Source: Jatrophihabitans sp.
GTDB taxonomy: Bacteria > Actinomycetota > Actinomycetes > Mycobacteriales > Jatrophihabitantaceae
NCBI GenBank assembly: GCA_036389035.1
Contig: DASVQQ010000034.1
Span: 61,273-125,272 of the forward strand
Direction: 5' to 3'
DNA length: 64,000 bases
Each line of letters starts with the position of its first letter. Within the stretch, counting starts at the first letter, position 1. The notes beneath the pieces were generated by a model, which searched no databases, was not told the DNA's origin, and saw only the letters and a program-made list of their open reading frames with translations. This document shows, one piece after another, positions 25,620 through 36,200 of the stretch. Position numbers and translations under genes: made by a program.

Positions 25620-28600
25620 TTGTCCGCATGGTTAGCTCGGCGAAGCATGTCGTTTCGGCTGGTCGTCGTTCTTCTCGCAGCAAGCATCATGTCCTTCGGC
25701 TTCTTCCAGTTGCGCGATGCGCAGGTAGACGTGCTGCCCGAGTTCAAGGCGCCTTACGTCGAGGTGCAGACCGAGGCGCTGGGGCTGTCCGCCGTCGAGG
25801 TCGAACAGCTGATCACCTCGCCCATGGAAGCCGACCTCCTCAACGGAGTCGCTTTCCTCGACGAGATCCGATCCATGTCGGTACCGGGCCTTTCTTCGAT
25901 AGAGCTGTACTTCGAAGAGGGCACCGACGTGTTGCGGGCCCGGCAGATGGTGCAGGAGCGCCTCACCGAGGCCAGAGCGCTTCCCAACGTCTCCAAGGCC
26001 CCCGTCATGATCCAGCCGCTGTCCTCCACCGGCCGGGCCATGATGATCGGTCTGTCCTCGGAAGACGTTTCACTCATTGACCTTTCGGTGTTGGCCCGCT
26101 GGAAGATCAGGCCGAAGTTGATGGGCGTTCCGGGCGTCGCCAACGTCGCCATCTGGGGTCAGCGCGAGCGGCAACTGCAGGTCCAGGTGGACCCGCAGCG
26201 GCTGTCTGACCGCGGCGTCACTCTCAGCCAGGTGATCAGGACCACGGCGAATTCGTTGTGGGTGTCACCCTTGAGCTTCGTCGAGGCCTCGACCCCCGGA
26301 ACCGGCGGGTTCATCGACACACCCCAGCAGCGGCTGGGGATTCAGCACGTGCTTCCCATCACCACGCCGGCTGATCTGTCGAGGGTGAGCCTGGAAGGCC
26401 AGCGGGGCGCCGGCACGACGCTGGGCGAGGTCGTCTCGGTGACCGAGGACCACCAGCCACTGATCGGTGACGCCCTGTCCGGCGCCGATCCGCAGTTGCT
26501 GCTGGTGATCGAGAAGTTCCCTGGCGCCAGCACTCTGACGGTCACCCGGGATGTCGAGAACGCCATGCGGAGCCTGGCCCCCGGGCTGCAGGGCATCGTC
26601 ATCGACACTCAGGTCTACCGCCCGGCGACGTTCCTTGAGAACGCGCTGGACAACCTCGGCATCGCGGCACTTCTCGGGCTGCTGCTCATGGTCATCGTGA
26701 TCGGCGCGCTGTCCTCGTCCTGGCGGGTCGCGTTGATCAGCGTGCTGACGGTGCTGGCGTCGTTGACCGCGGCCCTGACGGTGCTCCAGCTGCGAGGGAC
26801 GACCTTCAACACGATGATCCTGGCGGGGCTGGTGGTCGCCCTCGGCGTGATAATCGATGACGCCGTCACCGAGGCCGACAACGTCAGGCGCGGCCTCCAG
26901 CAGCGCGACAGTGGCCCTGGCGGGCTATCCCCTGCCGATGCGGTGGCCGCCTCCGTCGCGCGGCTGCGAAGCCCGCTGCTGTTCGCCACCCTGGTGCTCA
27001 TCGTCGCGGCCCTGCCGCTGCTACTGCTCGAAGGTGTCACCGACTCGATCTTCTCCCCGTTCGTGATGTCCTACGTGCTCGCGGTCCTGGCGTCGCTGCT
27101 CGTCGCGCTGACGCTCACGCCGGCGCTGGCCATCTACCTCCTGCGCGCGAAGCCGACCGAGAACCGCGACCGCCCGGCCGTGCGCTGGCTCAGGGCCGGT
27201 CACCGCAAGGCGCTGCCGCGCTTCCTGCGGCGACCGGTGCTTGCCTACGCGGGTATCGGTGTTTTGCTGCTCGTCGGGCTCGCCTTCCTGCCGGGACTCG
27301 GCGGCGGCTCGACCATGCCCACCCGGCAGGACCGTGACCTGCTGGTGCGATGGGACGCCGCGCCGGGCACCTCGCTTCCGGCCATGCGCCAGCAGGCCGC
27401 CGCGCTGACCAGTGACCTGCGTGCCCTTGACGGCGTCCGCAGCGTCGGAGCGCACGTGGGACGCGCGGTCACCTCGGATCAGGTGGTGGGAGTCAACTCC
27501 GGCGAGCTGTGGGTGAGCCTGAAGCCGGACGCGAATTATGACCGCGCGGTCCAGGACGTGCAGCGCGTGGTCAAGGACCGCGCCGGACCGCAGGCCGAAG
27601 CGATCGGGTACCCGGAGCAGCGGATGCTCGACCTCGGTCCCACCAACGATCCGCCGATCGTGGTGCGCGTGTACGGCGAGGACCTGGAGGAACTGCGCCA
27701 GCAGGGCGAGGACGTGCGCCAGAAGCTCACCGCTATCAGGGGAACGGTCCAACCTCAGCTCAGAATGGCGCCGGTGGAGCAGACCGTGCAGATCGAGGTC
27801 GACCTCACGCGGGCGCAGCAGTACGGACTCAAGCCCGGTGACGTGCGCCGCGCGGCCGCGACCCTGATCGCCGGGATCCAGGTCGGCAGCCTGTTCGAGG
27901 AGCAGAAGGTCTTCGACGTGATCGTGGTGGGCACGCCGGCCACCCGAGAGAACCTGAGCGACGTGCAGAACCTGCTCATCGACACCCCCGACGGCAAGCA
28001 CGTGCGGCTGCGGCAGGTCGCCGACGTGCGGGTGACGCCGGCGCCGAACGTGCTGCGACACGACTCGGTGTCCCGCTACGTCGACGTGGTGGCCGACGTG
28101 CGCGGCCGGGACGTCAACGCCGTCACCGACGATGTCCGCGCGACCTTATCGACGTTGCAGCTGCCGGTCAGCTACCACGCCGAACTGCGTGGCGACTACG
28201 CCGACCGGCAGGACGCGCGGTTGCGGCTCGGCCTGTTGGGCCTGGCGGCGGCGTTGCTGATCTTCCTGCTGCTGCAGGCCGCGTTCGCGAGCTGGCGGCT
28301 GGCGGTCCTGATGTCGGTGGTCCTGCTCGCCGCGCTGGTCGGCGGGGTCGCCGTCGCCCGGCTGGATCAGGGCACCCTCTCGCGTACCACGTTGCTGGCG
28401 TTGTTCACGGTTGCCGGTATCGCTGCCAGGCAGGGCCTCGCGCTCATCCGGCAGTGGGAAGAACTCGAACGCGCGGCGGACGGCCGGCCTGAGGAGGCGG
28501 CGGTTTCTGCCGTGCTGCACGAGCGGCTCGCACCCATCGTGACCACCGCGCTGGCGGTAGCCGCGGCCGTGGCCCCGTTCCTCTTCCTGGGCGCCATCGC

Positions 28601-28820
28601 AGGCCAGGAGCTCATCAGGCCGATGGCCGCGGTGATTCTCGGCGGGCTGGTGACCTCGACCCTGGTGATCCTGTTCCTCCTTCCGCCGCTCTACCTGCGC
28701 CACGCCCCGACCCGGCAGCCCGACACGTCCGTGCCGGACGGAGCCGAACCCCTGCCGTGGGAGGCACACGGTAAGAGCAGCAATGGCCTGACCCCGAAAT
28801 TGACCCATGTCGCGCCGTGA
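25620..28820 (+). CDS. RND efflux transporter, CusA/CzcA-like (copy 1)
   Basis: The 1066-residue product has the full RND layout: helix 1, a large first periplasmic-type loop, helices 2-6, a second loop, and helices 7-12. Recognisable pieces are DAQVDVLPEFKAPYVEVQTE, GTGGFIDTP, a helix-4 segment VALGVIIDDAVTEADNV with two adjacent Asp, and GDVRRAAATLIAG. The last resembles heavy-metal efflux (HME) pumps more than drug pumps. It pumps by proton exchange. RND pumps of this size normally need an outer membrane channel, so finding one in a probable Gram-positive is notable. Start is TTG 25620. Its 3' end overlaps the next gene by 14 bases. Confidence 0.85.
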   Translation: MSAWLARRSMSFRLVVVLLAASIMSFGFFQLRDAQVDVLPEFKAPYVEVQTEALGLSAVEVEQLITSPMEADLLNGVAFLDEIRSMSVPGLSSIELYFEEGTDVLRARQMVQERLTEARALPNVSKAPVMIQPLSSTGRAMMIGLSSEDVSLIDLSVLARWKIRPKLMGVPGVANVAIWGQRERQLQVQVDPQRLSDRGVTLSQVIRTTANSLWVSPLSFVEASTPGTGGFIDTPQQRLGIQHVLPITTPADLSRVSLEGQRGAGTTLGEVVSVTEDHQPLIGDALSGADPQLLLVIEKFPGASTLTVTRDVENAMRSLAPGLQGIVIDTQVYRPATFLENALDNLGIAALLGLLLMVIVIGALSSSWRVALISVLTVLASLTAALTVLQLRGTTFNTMILAGLVVALGVIIDDAVTEADNVRRGLQQRDSGPGGLSPADAVAASVARLRSPLLFATLVLIVAALPLLLLEGVTDSIFSPFVMSYVLAVLASLLVALTLTPALAIYLLRAKPTENRDRPAVRWLRAGHRKALPRFLRRPVLAYAGIGVLLLVGLAFLPGLGGGSTMPTRQDRDLLVRWDAAPGTSLPAMRQQAAALTSDLRALDGVRSVGAHVGRAVTSDQVVGVNSGELWVSLKPDANYDRAVQDVQRVVKDRAGPQAEAIGYPEQRMLDLGPTNDPPIVVRVYGEDLEELRQQGEDVRQKLTAIRGTVQPQLRMAPVEQTVQIEVDLTRAQQYGLKPGDVRRAAATLIAGIQVGSLFEEQKVFDVIVVGTPATRENLSDVQNLLIDTPDGKHVRLRQVADVRVTPAPNVLRHDSVSRYVDVVADVRGRDVNAVTDDVRATLSTLQLPVSYHAELRGDYADRQDARLRLGLLGLAAALLIFLLLQAAFASWRLAVLMSVVLLAALVGGVAVARLDQGTLSRTTLLALFTVAGIAARQGLALIRQWEELERAADGRPEEAAVSAVLHERLAPIVTTALAVAAAVAPFLFLGAIAGQELIRPMAAVILGGLVTSTLVILFLLPPLYLRHAPTRQPDTSVPDGAEPLPWEAHGKSSNGLTPKLTHVAP

Positions 28821-29247
28821 GACGTGCCTTGCCGTCGTTCTACTCAGCTGCTTGAGCGTGGCCGGCTGCCAGCAGGCGGCCGAGGACGAGATGAAATTCG
28901 CCAAGCCCGTGAAGGTCGAGAAAGTCACCGGCCAGCCCACGAAGCTGACGCTGACCGAACGCGCCGTCGAGCGGCTGGGAGTGAAGACTGCCCAGGTTCG
29001 CAAGGCCACGCTGAAAGCGGGCGGGACGAGCGGCATCGCGATTCCCTACGCCGCGCTGCTCTTCGACAAGACCGGCAAGCCCGTGACCTACCTGGTCGTC
29101 GGGCAGCGGGTCTTCGCGCGGTCGGCGGTGGTGGTCGACCACTATGACGGCGACCTGGCGGTGCTGGCTTCGGGACCGCCCGTCGGCGCCAGCGTGGTGA
29201 CCGACGGGTCGGCCGAACTGTTCGGCGCCGAAGCCGGCCTCAGCTGA
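28807..29247 (+). CDS. small lipoprotein resembling the C-terminal part of an RND adaptor
   Basis: The 146-residue product has a lipoprotein signal (ending VAGC near residue 20). After a short linker it carries KTAQVRKATLKAGGTSGIAIPYAALLFD and VVVDHYDGDLAVLASGPPVGASVVTDG. This is the order of strands at the membrane-proximal end of CusB-type adaptors. The hairpin and lipoyl parts are missing, so it is far shorter than a usual adaptor. It lies between the two pump genes, overlapping the first by 14 bases, and is probably their shared extracytoplasmic partner. Confidence 0.65.
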   Translation: MSRRETCLAVVLLSCLSVAGCQQAAEDEMKFAKPVKVEKVTGQPTKLTLTERAVERLGVKTAQVRKATLKAGGTSGIAIPYAALLFDKTGKPVTYLVVGQRVFARSAVVVDHYDGDLAVLASGPPVGASVVTDGSAELFGAEAGLS

Positions 29248-29263
29248 GCCGGGAGGGATCACC

Positions 29264-32200
29264 ATGATGCGATGGATCGTCTCGTCCAGCCTCCGCTTCC
29301 GGTTCCTCGCGCTGGCGCTCGGGTTGGGCATGCTGCTGATGGGCAGCGTGCAACTGGTGAACGCCCCGGTGGACGTCTTTCCCGAGTTCTCCCCGCCGCG
29401 GGTCGAGGTGCAGACCGCGTGCCTGGGCCTGACGGCCGCCGAGGTCGAGCAGTTGGTGACCGTTCCCCTCGAGGAGGTTCTCAACGGGGTGGAGGGGCTC
29501 GACGTCATGCGGTCGAAGTCGGTCTCCCAGCTGTCCTCCATCGAGCTGATCTTCGATCAGGGCACTGACCTGCTCAATGCCCGTCAACTGGTGCAGGAAC
29601 GGGTCGCGACCGTCAGCCCGACCCTGCCGGCCTGGGCTCGCCCGCCGGTGATGATCCAGCCGCTGTCGGCGACCAGCCGCGTCATGAAGATCGGCATCTC
29701 GTCGGACACCTTGTCGCTGATCGAGCTTTCCACGCTTGCGCGTTACAAGATCAGGACCGAGCTGATGCGGGTGCACGGTGTCGCCAACGTGGCGATCTGG
29801 GGCATGCGCCAGGAGCAGTTGCAGGTGCAGGCGGATCCGGCGCTGCTGCAGAAGCACAAGGTCTCGCTGAACGAGCTCATGCAGGTCACGGCCGACTCGA
29901 TGGACGCCGGCCTGCTCGCCTACGCCAACGGAGCGGTAGTAGGCACCGGCGGGTTCATCGACACCCCCGACCGGCGGCTCGGCATCGAGCACGTGCTGCC
30001 CATCGTGCGCCCGGACGAGCTCGGACGGGTCTCGCTGCGCGAGAACGCCCAGGCATCGCTGACCATCGCCGACGTGGCCGACGTGGTGGTCGACCATCAG
30101 CCGCTGATCGGTGACGCCGTCATCGACGGCAAGCCCGGCCTGATGCTCATCGTCGAGAAGCTGCCCTGGGGCAACACGCTCGAGGTGAGCAAGGGCGTTG
30201 AGAGGGTCATGGCCGAGCTGCAGCCCGGCCTGCCGGGCGTGCGGGTCGACACGACCATCTTCCGCCCGGCGACGTTCATCGAGTCCGCGCTGAGCAACCT
30301 GTCCAACGCTCTGCTGCTCGGCTGCCTGCTCGTGGTGCTGGTGCTGATCATGTTCCTGTTCGCGTGGCGCACCGCGGTGATCAGCCTGGTCGCCATTCCG
30401 CTGTCGCTCGTCTCGGCCGGCCTGGTGCTCTACTGGCGCGGCTCGACGATCAACACGATGGTGCTCGCCGGCCTGGTGATCTCGGTCGGCGTGGTGGTCG
30501 ATGACGCCATCATCGACATCGAGAACATCATGCGCCGGCTCCGGGAGAACGCCCGGGAGAAGAAAGGCCGCTCCACCGCCTCGATCATTCTGGAGGCGTC
30601 GCTGGAAGTGCGAAGCCCGATCGTGTACGCGACGCTCATCATCATCGCGGCCGCGGTGCCGGTGTTCTTCCTCGAGGGCCTGACCGGTTCGTTCTTCCGG
30701 CCGCTCGCGGCGTCCTACACCATCGCGGTGGCGGTCTCGATGATCGTGGCGTTGACGATCACCCCGGCGCTCGCTCTGATCCTGCTGCGCAAGGCGCCGC
30801 TCACCAACAAGGAGCCGCCGCTGGTCCGGGTGCTCCAGCGGGGCTACACCGCGGTGCTGTCGCGGATCATCCGCCGGCCGCGCCGGGCCTACGGGGCGTT
30901 CGGCATGGTCGTGATCCTCGGGGTGCTGCTGGTGCCCATGCTCGGCCAGTCGATGCTGCCTTCCTTCAAGGAACGCGACTTCCTCATGCACTGGGTGACC
31001 CAGCCGGGCACCTCGCATCCTGAGATGGTCCGCATCTCCAACCAGGCGAGCAAGGAGCTGCTGGCCGTTCCGGGCGTGCGCAACTTCGGCTCCCACATCG
31101 GCCAGGCCGACAACGCCGATGAGGTGGTGGGCATCAACTTCGGCGAGAACTGGATCAGCATCGACCCGAAGGCCGATTACGACACTGCCCTGGCCGAGGT
31201 CAATGAGGTCGTCGCCGGGTACCCGGGGTTGCGACGGGACGTGCAGACGTATCTGAAGGAGCGCATCCGAGAGGTGCTGTCCGGCGCCGGTGAGGCCATC
31301 GTGATCCGCCTGTACGGAACCGACCTCGAGGAGATGCGGACCAAGGCCGAGGAGATCCGCGAGGTCCTGGCCGGCATCGACGGCACCATCGAAGAGCATG
31401 TGGAGTTGCAGTCCGAGATTCCGCAACTCGAGGTGAAGGTCGACCTGGCCAAGGCCGAGCGGTACGGAATCAAGCCAGGCGACGTCCGCCGCGCCGCCGC
31501 CACGCTGATAGCCGGTGAAGAGGTCAACGACGTGTTCCGGCAGGGCAAGGCGTTCGACGTGCGGGTGTGGAGCACGCCCGCGACCCGGAACAACCCCGAC
31601 AGCGTGCGCGACCTGCTGCTCGACACGCCTGATGGCGGCCATGTGCGCCTCGGCGAGGTGGCCGACGTGCGGGCCGCGCCGACGCCGAACATCATCAGTC
31701 GCGAGGACGGATCCCGCCGGATCGACATCGGCGCCAACGTCAGCGGCCGTGACCTGGGCGCGGTCGTCGGAGACCTGGAGCGCGCGCTGCAGCAGGTGTC
31801 CTACCCGCAGGGGTACAACGCCGAACTGCTCGGTGAGTACGCCGAGCGCGAGTCGGCCCAACAGCGGCTGCTGATCTACAGCGGGTTGACCGTGGTGGTG
31901 ATCTTCGCGCTCCTGCAGGCGGCGTTCGGCTCCTTCCGGCTGGCGACCCTGAGCATGCTCATGCTGCCGATGGCCCTGGTCGGCGGCGTGATCGCCGCCT
32001 ATCTCAGCGGCGGCGTGATCTCACTCGGCTCGCTGGTCGGGTTCCTGACCATCCTGGGCATCGCCGCCCGCAACGGCATCCTGCTGATCAACCACTGCCA
32101 GCACCTGGAGAAGTACGAAGGCGAGACCTTCGGCCCTGACCTGGTGCTGCGCGGCGCCCGGGAACGGCTGGCGCCGATCCTGATGACCTCGCTGGCGACC

Positions 32201-32422
32201 GGGCTCGCGCTGGTGCCGCTGGTGGTGCTGGGAGAGATCCCCGGGCACGAGATCGAGCATCCGATGGCGGTGGTGATCATCGGCGGGCTGATTTCCTCGA
32301 CGCTGCTCAACCTGTTCGTGGTGCCCTCGCTCTACCTGCGCTTCGGCAAGAGCCGGCGGAATGAGCCTGATTCCAGCAAGGTCGTGAGCAGCGCGCCGGA
32401 GCCGCAACCCGCCGTCCGCTGA
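29264..32422 (+). CDS. RND efflux transporter, CusA/CzcA-like (copy 2)
   Basis: The 1052-residue product starts at ATG 29264 behind GGGAGGG. It has the same architecture as copy 1 and shares long conserved phrases (GTGGFIDTPDRRLGIEHVLPI, KPGDVRRAAATLIAG), so the two are tandem paralogues. Helix 4 reads VISVGVVVDDAIIDIENIMRR, close to the HME pattern with Asp, Asp, Asp and Glu. A helix-10/11 phrase GIAARNGILLINH is the normal form, where copy 1 has GIAARQGLALIRQ. The two may form a mixed trimer or have different substrates. Confidence 0.88.
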   Translation: MMRWIVSSSLRFRFLALALGLGMLLMGSVQLVNAPVDVFPEFSPPRVEVQTACLGLTAAEVEQLVTVPLEEVLNGVEGLDVMRSKSVSQLSSIELIFDQGTDLLNARQLVQERVATVSPTLPAWARPPVMIQPLSATSRVMKIGISSDTLSLIELSTLARYKIRTELMRVHGVANVAIWGMRQEQLQVQADPALLQKHKVSLNELMQVTADSMDAGLLAYANGAVVGTGGFIDTPDRRLGIEHVLPIVRPDELGRVSLRENAQASLTIADVADVVVDHQPLIGDAVIDGKPGLMLIVEKLPWGNTLEVSKGVERVMAELQPGLPGVRVDTTIFRPATFIESALSNLSNALLLGCLLVVLVLIMFLFAWRTAVISLVAIPLSLVSAGLVLYWRGSTINTMVLAGLVISVGVVVDDAIIDIENIMRRLRENAREKKGRSTASIILEASLEVRSPIVYATLIIIAAAVPVFFLEGLTGSFFRPLAASYTIAVAVSMIVALTITPALALILLRKAPLTNKEPPLVRVLQRGYTAVLSRIIRRPRRAYGAFGMVVILGVLLVPMLGQSMLPSFKERDFLMHWVTQPGTSHPEMVRISNQASKELLAVPGVRNFGSHIGQADNADEVVGINFGENWISIDPKADYDTALAEVNEVVAGYPGLRRDVQTYLKERIREVLSGAGEAIVIRLYGTDLEEMRTKAEEIREVLAGIDGTIEEHVELQSEIPQLEVKVDLAKAERYGIKPGDVRRAAATLIAGEEVNDVFRQGKAFDVRVWSTPATRNNPDSVRDLLLDTPDGGHVRLGEVADVRAAPTPNIISREDGSRRIDIGANVSGRDLGAVVGDLERALQQVSYPQGYNAELLGEYAERESAQQRLLIYSGLTVVVIFALLQAAFGSFRLATLSMLMLPMALVGGVIAAYLSGGVISLGSLVGFLTILGIAARNGILLINHCQHLEKYEGETFGPDLVLRGARERLAPILMTSLATGLALVPLVVLGEIPGHEIEHPMAVVIIGGLISSTLLNLFVVPSLYLRFGKSRRNEPDSSKVVSSAPEPQPAVR

Positions 32423-32611
32423 GTGCCCTGCTTGGCTGGAAACCAGCCACGCTTCCTGCTCCATGCCCTCGCACCAGGCGGGCCGAGGCCGCAAACGGCG
32501 CTGGCACCCCACTTCTTCTGTAGGGTGGGACGGGAGATCAACGGTCGGCTAAGCCAGGCCGATCAAGGGTGCCCCCCCCCGCACTCTCGCGTATCCGCTA
32601 GGAGTGCCTGG

Positions 32612-33196
32612 ATGGACGAAGCAGCCGCCAACAACTGGCCTCACCGCCGCACTCGTCCAGCCTGGTGGATCTCGGCTGCCGACCGCGACCGGGAAGCCGA
32701 CCGTGCCGACGAGGCCGCCCGCCTGCGCGATCAGGCCGCAGAGGAGCACGACGCGAGCGCCGCGCGGCGCGACGAGGCCGCGACCGGCCGCGAACGGGAA
32801 GCGGCCGGCTGGACGACGGCGGCGCACCAGCGGTTGAACGACGCCGACCGCCAGGACGGCAAGCTCTGGGCAGCGGCCCTCGCAGTCGTCGAAGCAGCCC
32901 GGGCCGAGCACGTAGCGGCCGGCACCGAAGCGTCCCGCCACTCGCTGATCGAAGCGGAGGCCCGCAGCGAGGCCCAAACCGGGCCACTGATCGCTGCCAG
33001 CATCGAACGCCATGCCATCCGGGACGACCTCCACCACGTCGCCCAGCATCTGGCGGCCGCCGCTATCGACCGACGCGCGGCTGCGACCGACCGGGCTCGT
33101 ACCCGGCTCAACCGGCACGCCGCCGCCGATGACCGCGGCGCTGCCCTGGCCCACCGCCTGCAGGCTGCCATCGACCGCTCAGGCGAGCGGGACTGA
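32612..33196 (+). CDS. charged Ala/Arg/Asp-rich helical protein, function unknown
   Basis: ATG 32612 is preceded by GGAG at 32601-32604. The 194-residue product is almost all helix-forming repeats of Ala, Arg, Asp and Glu (for example ADRDREADRADEAARLRDQA), which would form long coiled coils. It has no signal or membrane helix. Similar DR-rich segments occur in actinobacterial signalling proteins, but nothing specific is recognisable. A run of nine C residues (32572-32580) lies 31 bases upstream. An upstream in-frame extension is not supported. Confidence 0.6.
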   Translation: MDEAAANNWPHRRTRPAWWISAADRDREADRADEAARLRDQAAEEHDASAARRDEAATGREREAAGWTTAAHQRLNDADRQDGKLWAAALAVVEAARAEHVAAGTEASRHSLIEAEARSEAQTGPLIAASIERHAIRDDLHHVAQHLAAAAIDRRAAATDRARTRLNRHAAADDRGAALAHRLQAAIDRSGERD

Positions 33197-33206
33197 GAAC
33201 CGTCGC

Positions 33207-33234
33207 CGGCAGCAGTCCCCTTCGGGGCCTGCCG
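33207..33234. terminator. bidirectional hairpin between convergent genes
   Basis: CGGCAG (33207-33212) pairs with CTGCCG (33229-33234), with an inner CCCC-TTCG-GGGG stem capped by a stable UUCG-type loop. It sits between the stops of the helical-protein gene (33196) and hsdR (33254). No U-run follows. Confidence 0.55.
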
Positions 33235-33253
33235 TCCGTTGAGCGCTGTCAGC

Positions 33254-36200
33254 TCAAGCCACGTCCGGTGACGCGGTCGCGCGGACCTGATCGAGGAGTT
33301 CGACGAGGGCGTCGATGTCAGAGCCGCTGAACAACGCCTCAGGACCGGCTGGAGCGTGGTCGGTGAACGGCGCTTCGTAGAGCCGGCCGACGTCCATGAC
33401 ACCGTGCTCGGTCAGGTAGGTGATGATCAGGTTGACGAAGTCGAGCTGGTTCGCGGTCAGGGTGCGTCCGGCGATGAATCCGGAAAGAGCGTCGGCCGCT
33501 GCCTCACGGTCAAGGCCGACAAGGCTGCGGATGAACAGACCAAGCCCTTTCGCCTGCTCGGCAGCGCGGTCGAGTTCGGCTGGATCGCCGGCACCGGATT
33601 CAGTGAGCATGCGCTGCAGCTCGGCGAGGTCGGCGGCGGTGAGGGGGCGGTTGCGCCGCAGCTTCTGTAACGCGACGTGATCGGCGTGCGTGGCCAGGTA
33701 TACGCGCACCTTCGCCTCGAAGCGCTGCACATCGGTTCCGACCGGTAACCCGGCCAGGGTCATCTCGGTGGCGTCGCCGAGCTGATCCTCGAAGTCGGTG
33801 TAGACGATGAACCGGCGTGCCTTCGGCACCAGGCGAACGAGGGTGCGGACCCGGCGACGCAGCAGTTCCAGCATGGGTAGCGTGACATCGACCCACCACT
33901 CCTCGCCGGCGACCTCGTCCAGAAGCTGTTGTTGAGCGGCGACGGCCGGAATGTTGACCACTTCCAGCAGCGCCGATGCAATGTCGCGGACCTGGTCGCG
34001 CAGCCTATCGAAACCGGGCTCGGCCGCGAGCACGCACAACTGAAGCCGCAGGATGAGCAGGTCGAAGCGTTTGGCCGTCTCGTCGTCATCGCGCACGTTG
34101 CTGGGCAGTCCGGCGAGGTGTTCGGCGATCTCACGGGCGTCATCGGCGGAGAGGCGGTGCCATCGGCTGCCGTCGCTGTACAGCTCGACCCAGCGTCGGT
34201 GCGGGCGCACCACAAAGTTGTGCACGTTCATGCCAGCGACGATGTCGTGCAGGGTATGGGCGATGTCCGCCCGCAGGCCGTGATCGCTACGGGTGCCGTC
34301 CGGCTCGGCCTCGTCAGTGTCATCGGGTAGTTCGGTGTCGAGGCCGGCGAGTAACGCCAGCCGGGCGGCGAACAACCGCTCTGCCAGCGACGCGGCGACC
34401 CGGCCCTCTGCCGTCGCGGGATCGGTGTTGAAGAATTCGAGGTTGCCGCAGAAGTCGAAGAGGAAGAAGTCCTGCTTGTTCTGACCGGGTCCAAACAGGT
34501 CCGGGCACAGCCGGGTGCCGCGGCCGAGCATCTGCCAGAACTTCGACTTGGAACGGACCGGCTTGAAGAAGACCAGATTGACGACCTCGGGGATGTCAAT
34601 GCCGGTGTCGAGCAGGTCGACCGAGATAGCGATATGCGGTGCCTTGTCCCTGACAGCGAAGTCGTCGATCAGGCTTTGCGCGTACTCCGTCCGGTAGGTG
34701 ATGACCCGCGCGAACGAGCCGGCGTGCTCGGGGTAGTTGGCGTCGAAGCGTGCGCGGATGACATCAGCATGGTCCTGATTACGGGCGAAGATGATCGTCT
34801 TGCCGAGCCGATCGCCACCGGCGACTTTGTGACCCCTGAGCATCAGCGTCTCGAGCATCTTGTCGACGGTGTCGGCATTGAACAGCCACTTGTTGACGGC
34901 GTCGGAGGCAACCAGGTCCGGCACGTCGCCGTCCTCGTCCCACTCACGAGAATCCCAGTCGTCCTTCTCCTCCTCGGACAACTCGTCATACCGGATGCCC
35001 TCGCGAGGGAACTTCAACGGCACCGACACCGCCCTGGGCGGCACCAGGTATCCCTCATCGACGGCTTGCGGCAGGTCGTAGAAGTCGGTGGGAACGCCGT
35101 CCTCCAGATGGAACAGCCGGTAGGTGTTGCGGTCGATCTCGTCCTTCGGCGTCGCGGTCAACCCGACCAGCAGTGAGTCAAACCACGAGAAGATCGCACG
35201 GTACTTCTGATAGACCGACCGGTGAGCCTCGTCGATGACGATCAGGTCGAAGAAGCCGGGTCCGAACTTGCGCAAGTCGCCGGCACCGGAATTGATCAGC
35301 CCCATCATGGTCGGGTAGGTCGACACGTAGACGCGGCCGTCGGCGGTCTTGTCGGTGACCAGGTTGACGGTCGTCGCTTCGGGCAGGTGAGCCTTGAACG
35401 CGTTGACGGCCTGGCTGACCAACGCCACTCGATCAGCAAGGAACAGCACTCGCTTGGCCCAGTTGGCCCGCATCAGCAGGTCGGTCAACGCGATGACGGT
35501 ACGCGTCTTGCCTGCACCGGTGGCCATCACGACCAGCGCCTGCCGTTGTCTCTTGCCCTCGAACGTCTCGCCGATTCGGCGGATCGCGCGCTGCTGGTAG
35601 TGCCGTTCGACGATTCCCTCATTGATGGGCAGGTCGGCCAGCGCCTTGCGGGTGGTGCGCCGCTGTACCAGCAGCGCCAGTTCGTCTCGGGTGTAAAAGC
35701 CTTCGACCGGCCGTGGCGGGTAGTCGGTGTCGTCCCAGATCCAATGCTGGTAGCCGTTGGTGTAGAAGATCACCGGTCGCTGGCCGAACCGCTGCTCCAG
35801 GCAGTCGGCGTAGAGCTTGGCCTGCTGCTCGCCGGCCTTGGCGTCGCGGCGGGTGCGCTTGGCCTCGACCACGCCGAGCGGCTTGCCGTCCTCACCCCAG
35901 AGCACGTAGTCGACGAATCCGGTGCCCTCGGCGTTGGGCATGCCGGTCACCGGGTATTCACGGGCTTCCGGGTGGTCCAGTGCCCAGCCGGCTTCTTTCA
36001 GCAGGACGTCGATGAACAGGTCGCGGGTGGTCGCCTCGTCGTAGTCGTGCTTGTCCGGCTGGGCCTCGTTGACCGCTTTCGCAGCGGCGACCTGCTTGCG
36101 TAGCTCGGCGAGCTCGGCCTGCAGCGCTGCGTTCGCCTCCCGCTCCTCGGCCAACCGGCGGTCCGCCTCGGCATACTCTCGCTCCCGCTCGGCCAGTTCG

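Noticed and set aside
29240..31861. A long minus-strand open frame opposite the second RND pump
   Set aside because: The plus strand has all RND motifs, and the reverse frame has low-complexity His/Asp/Gly composition only.
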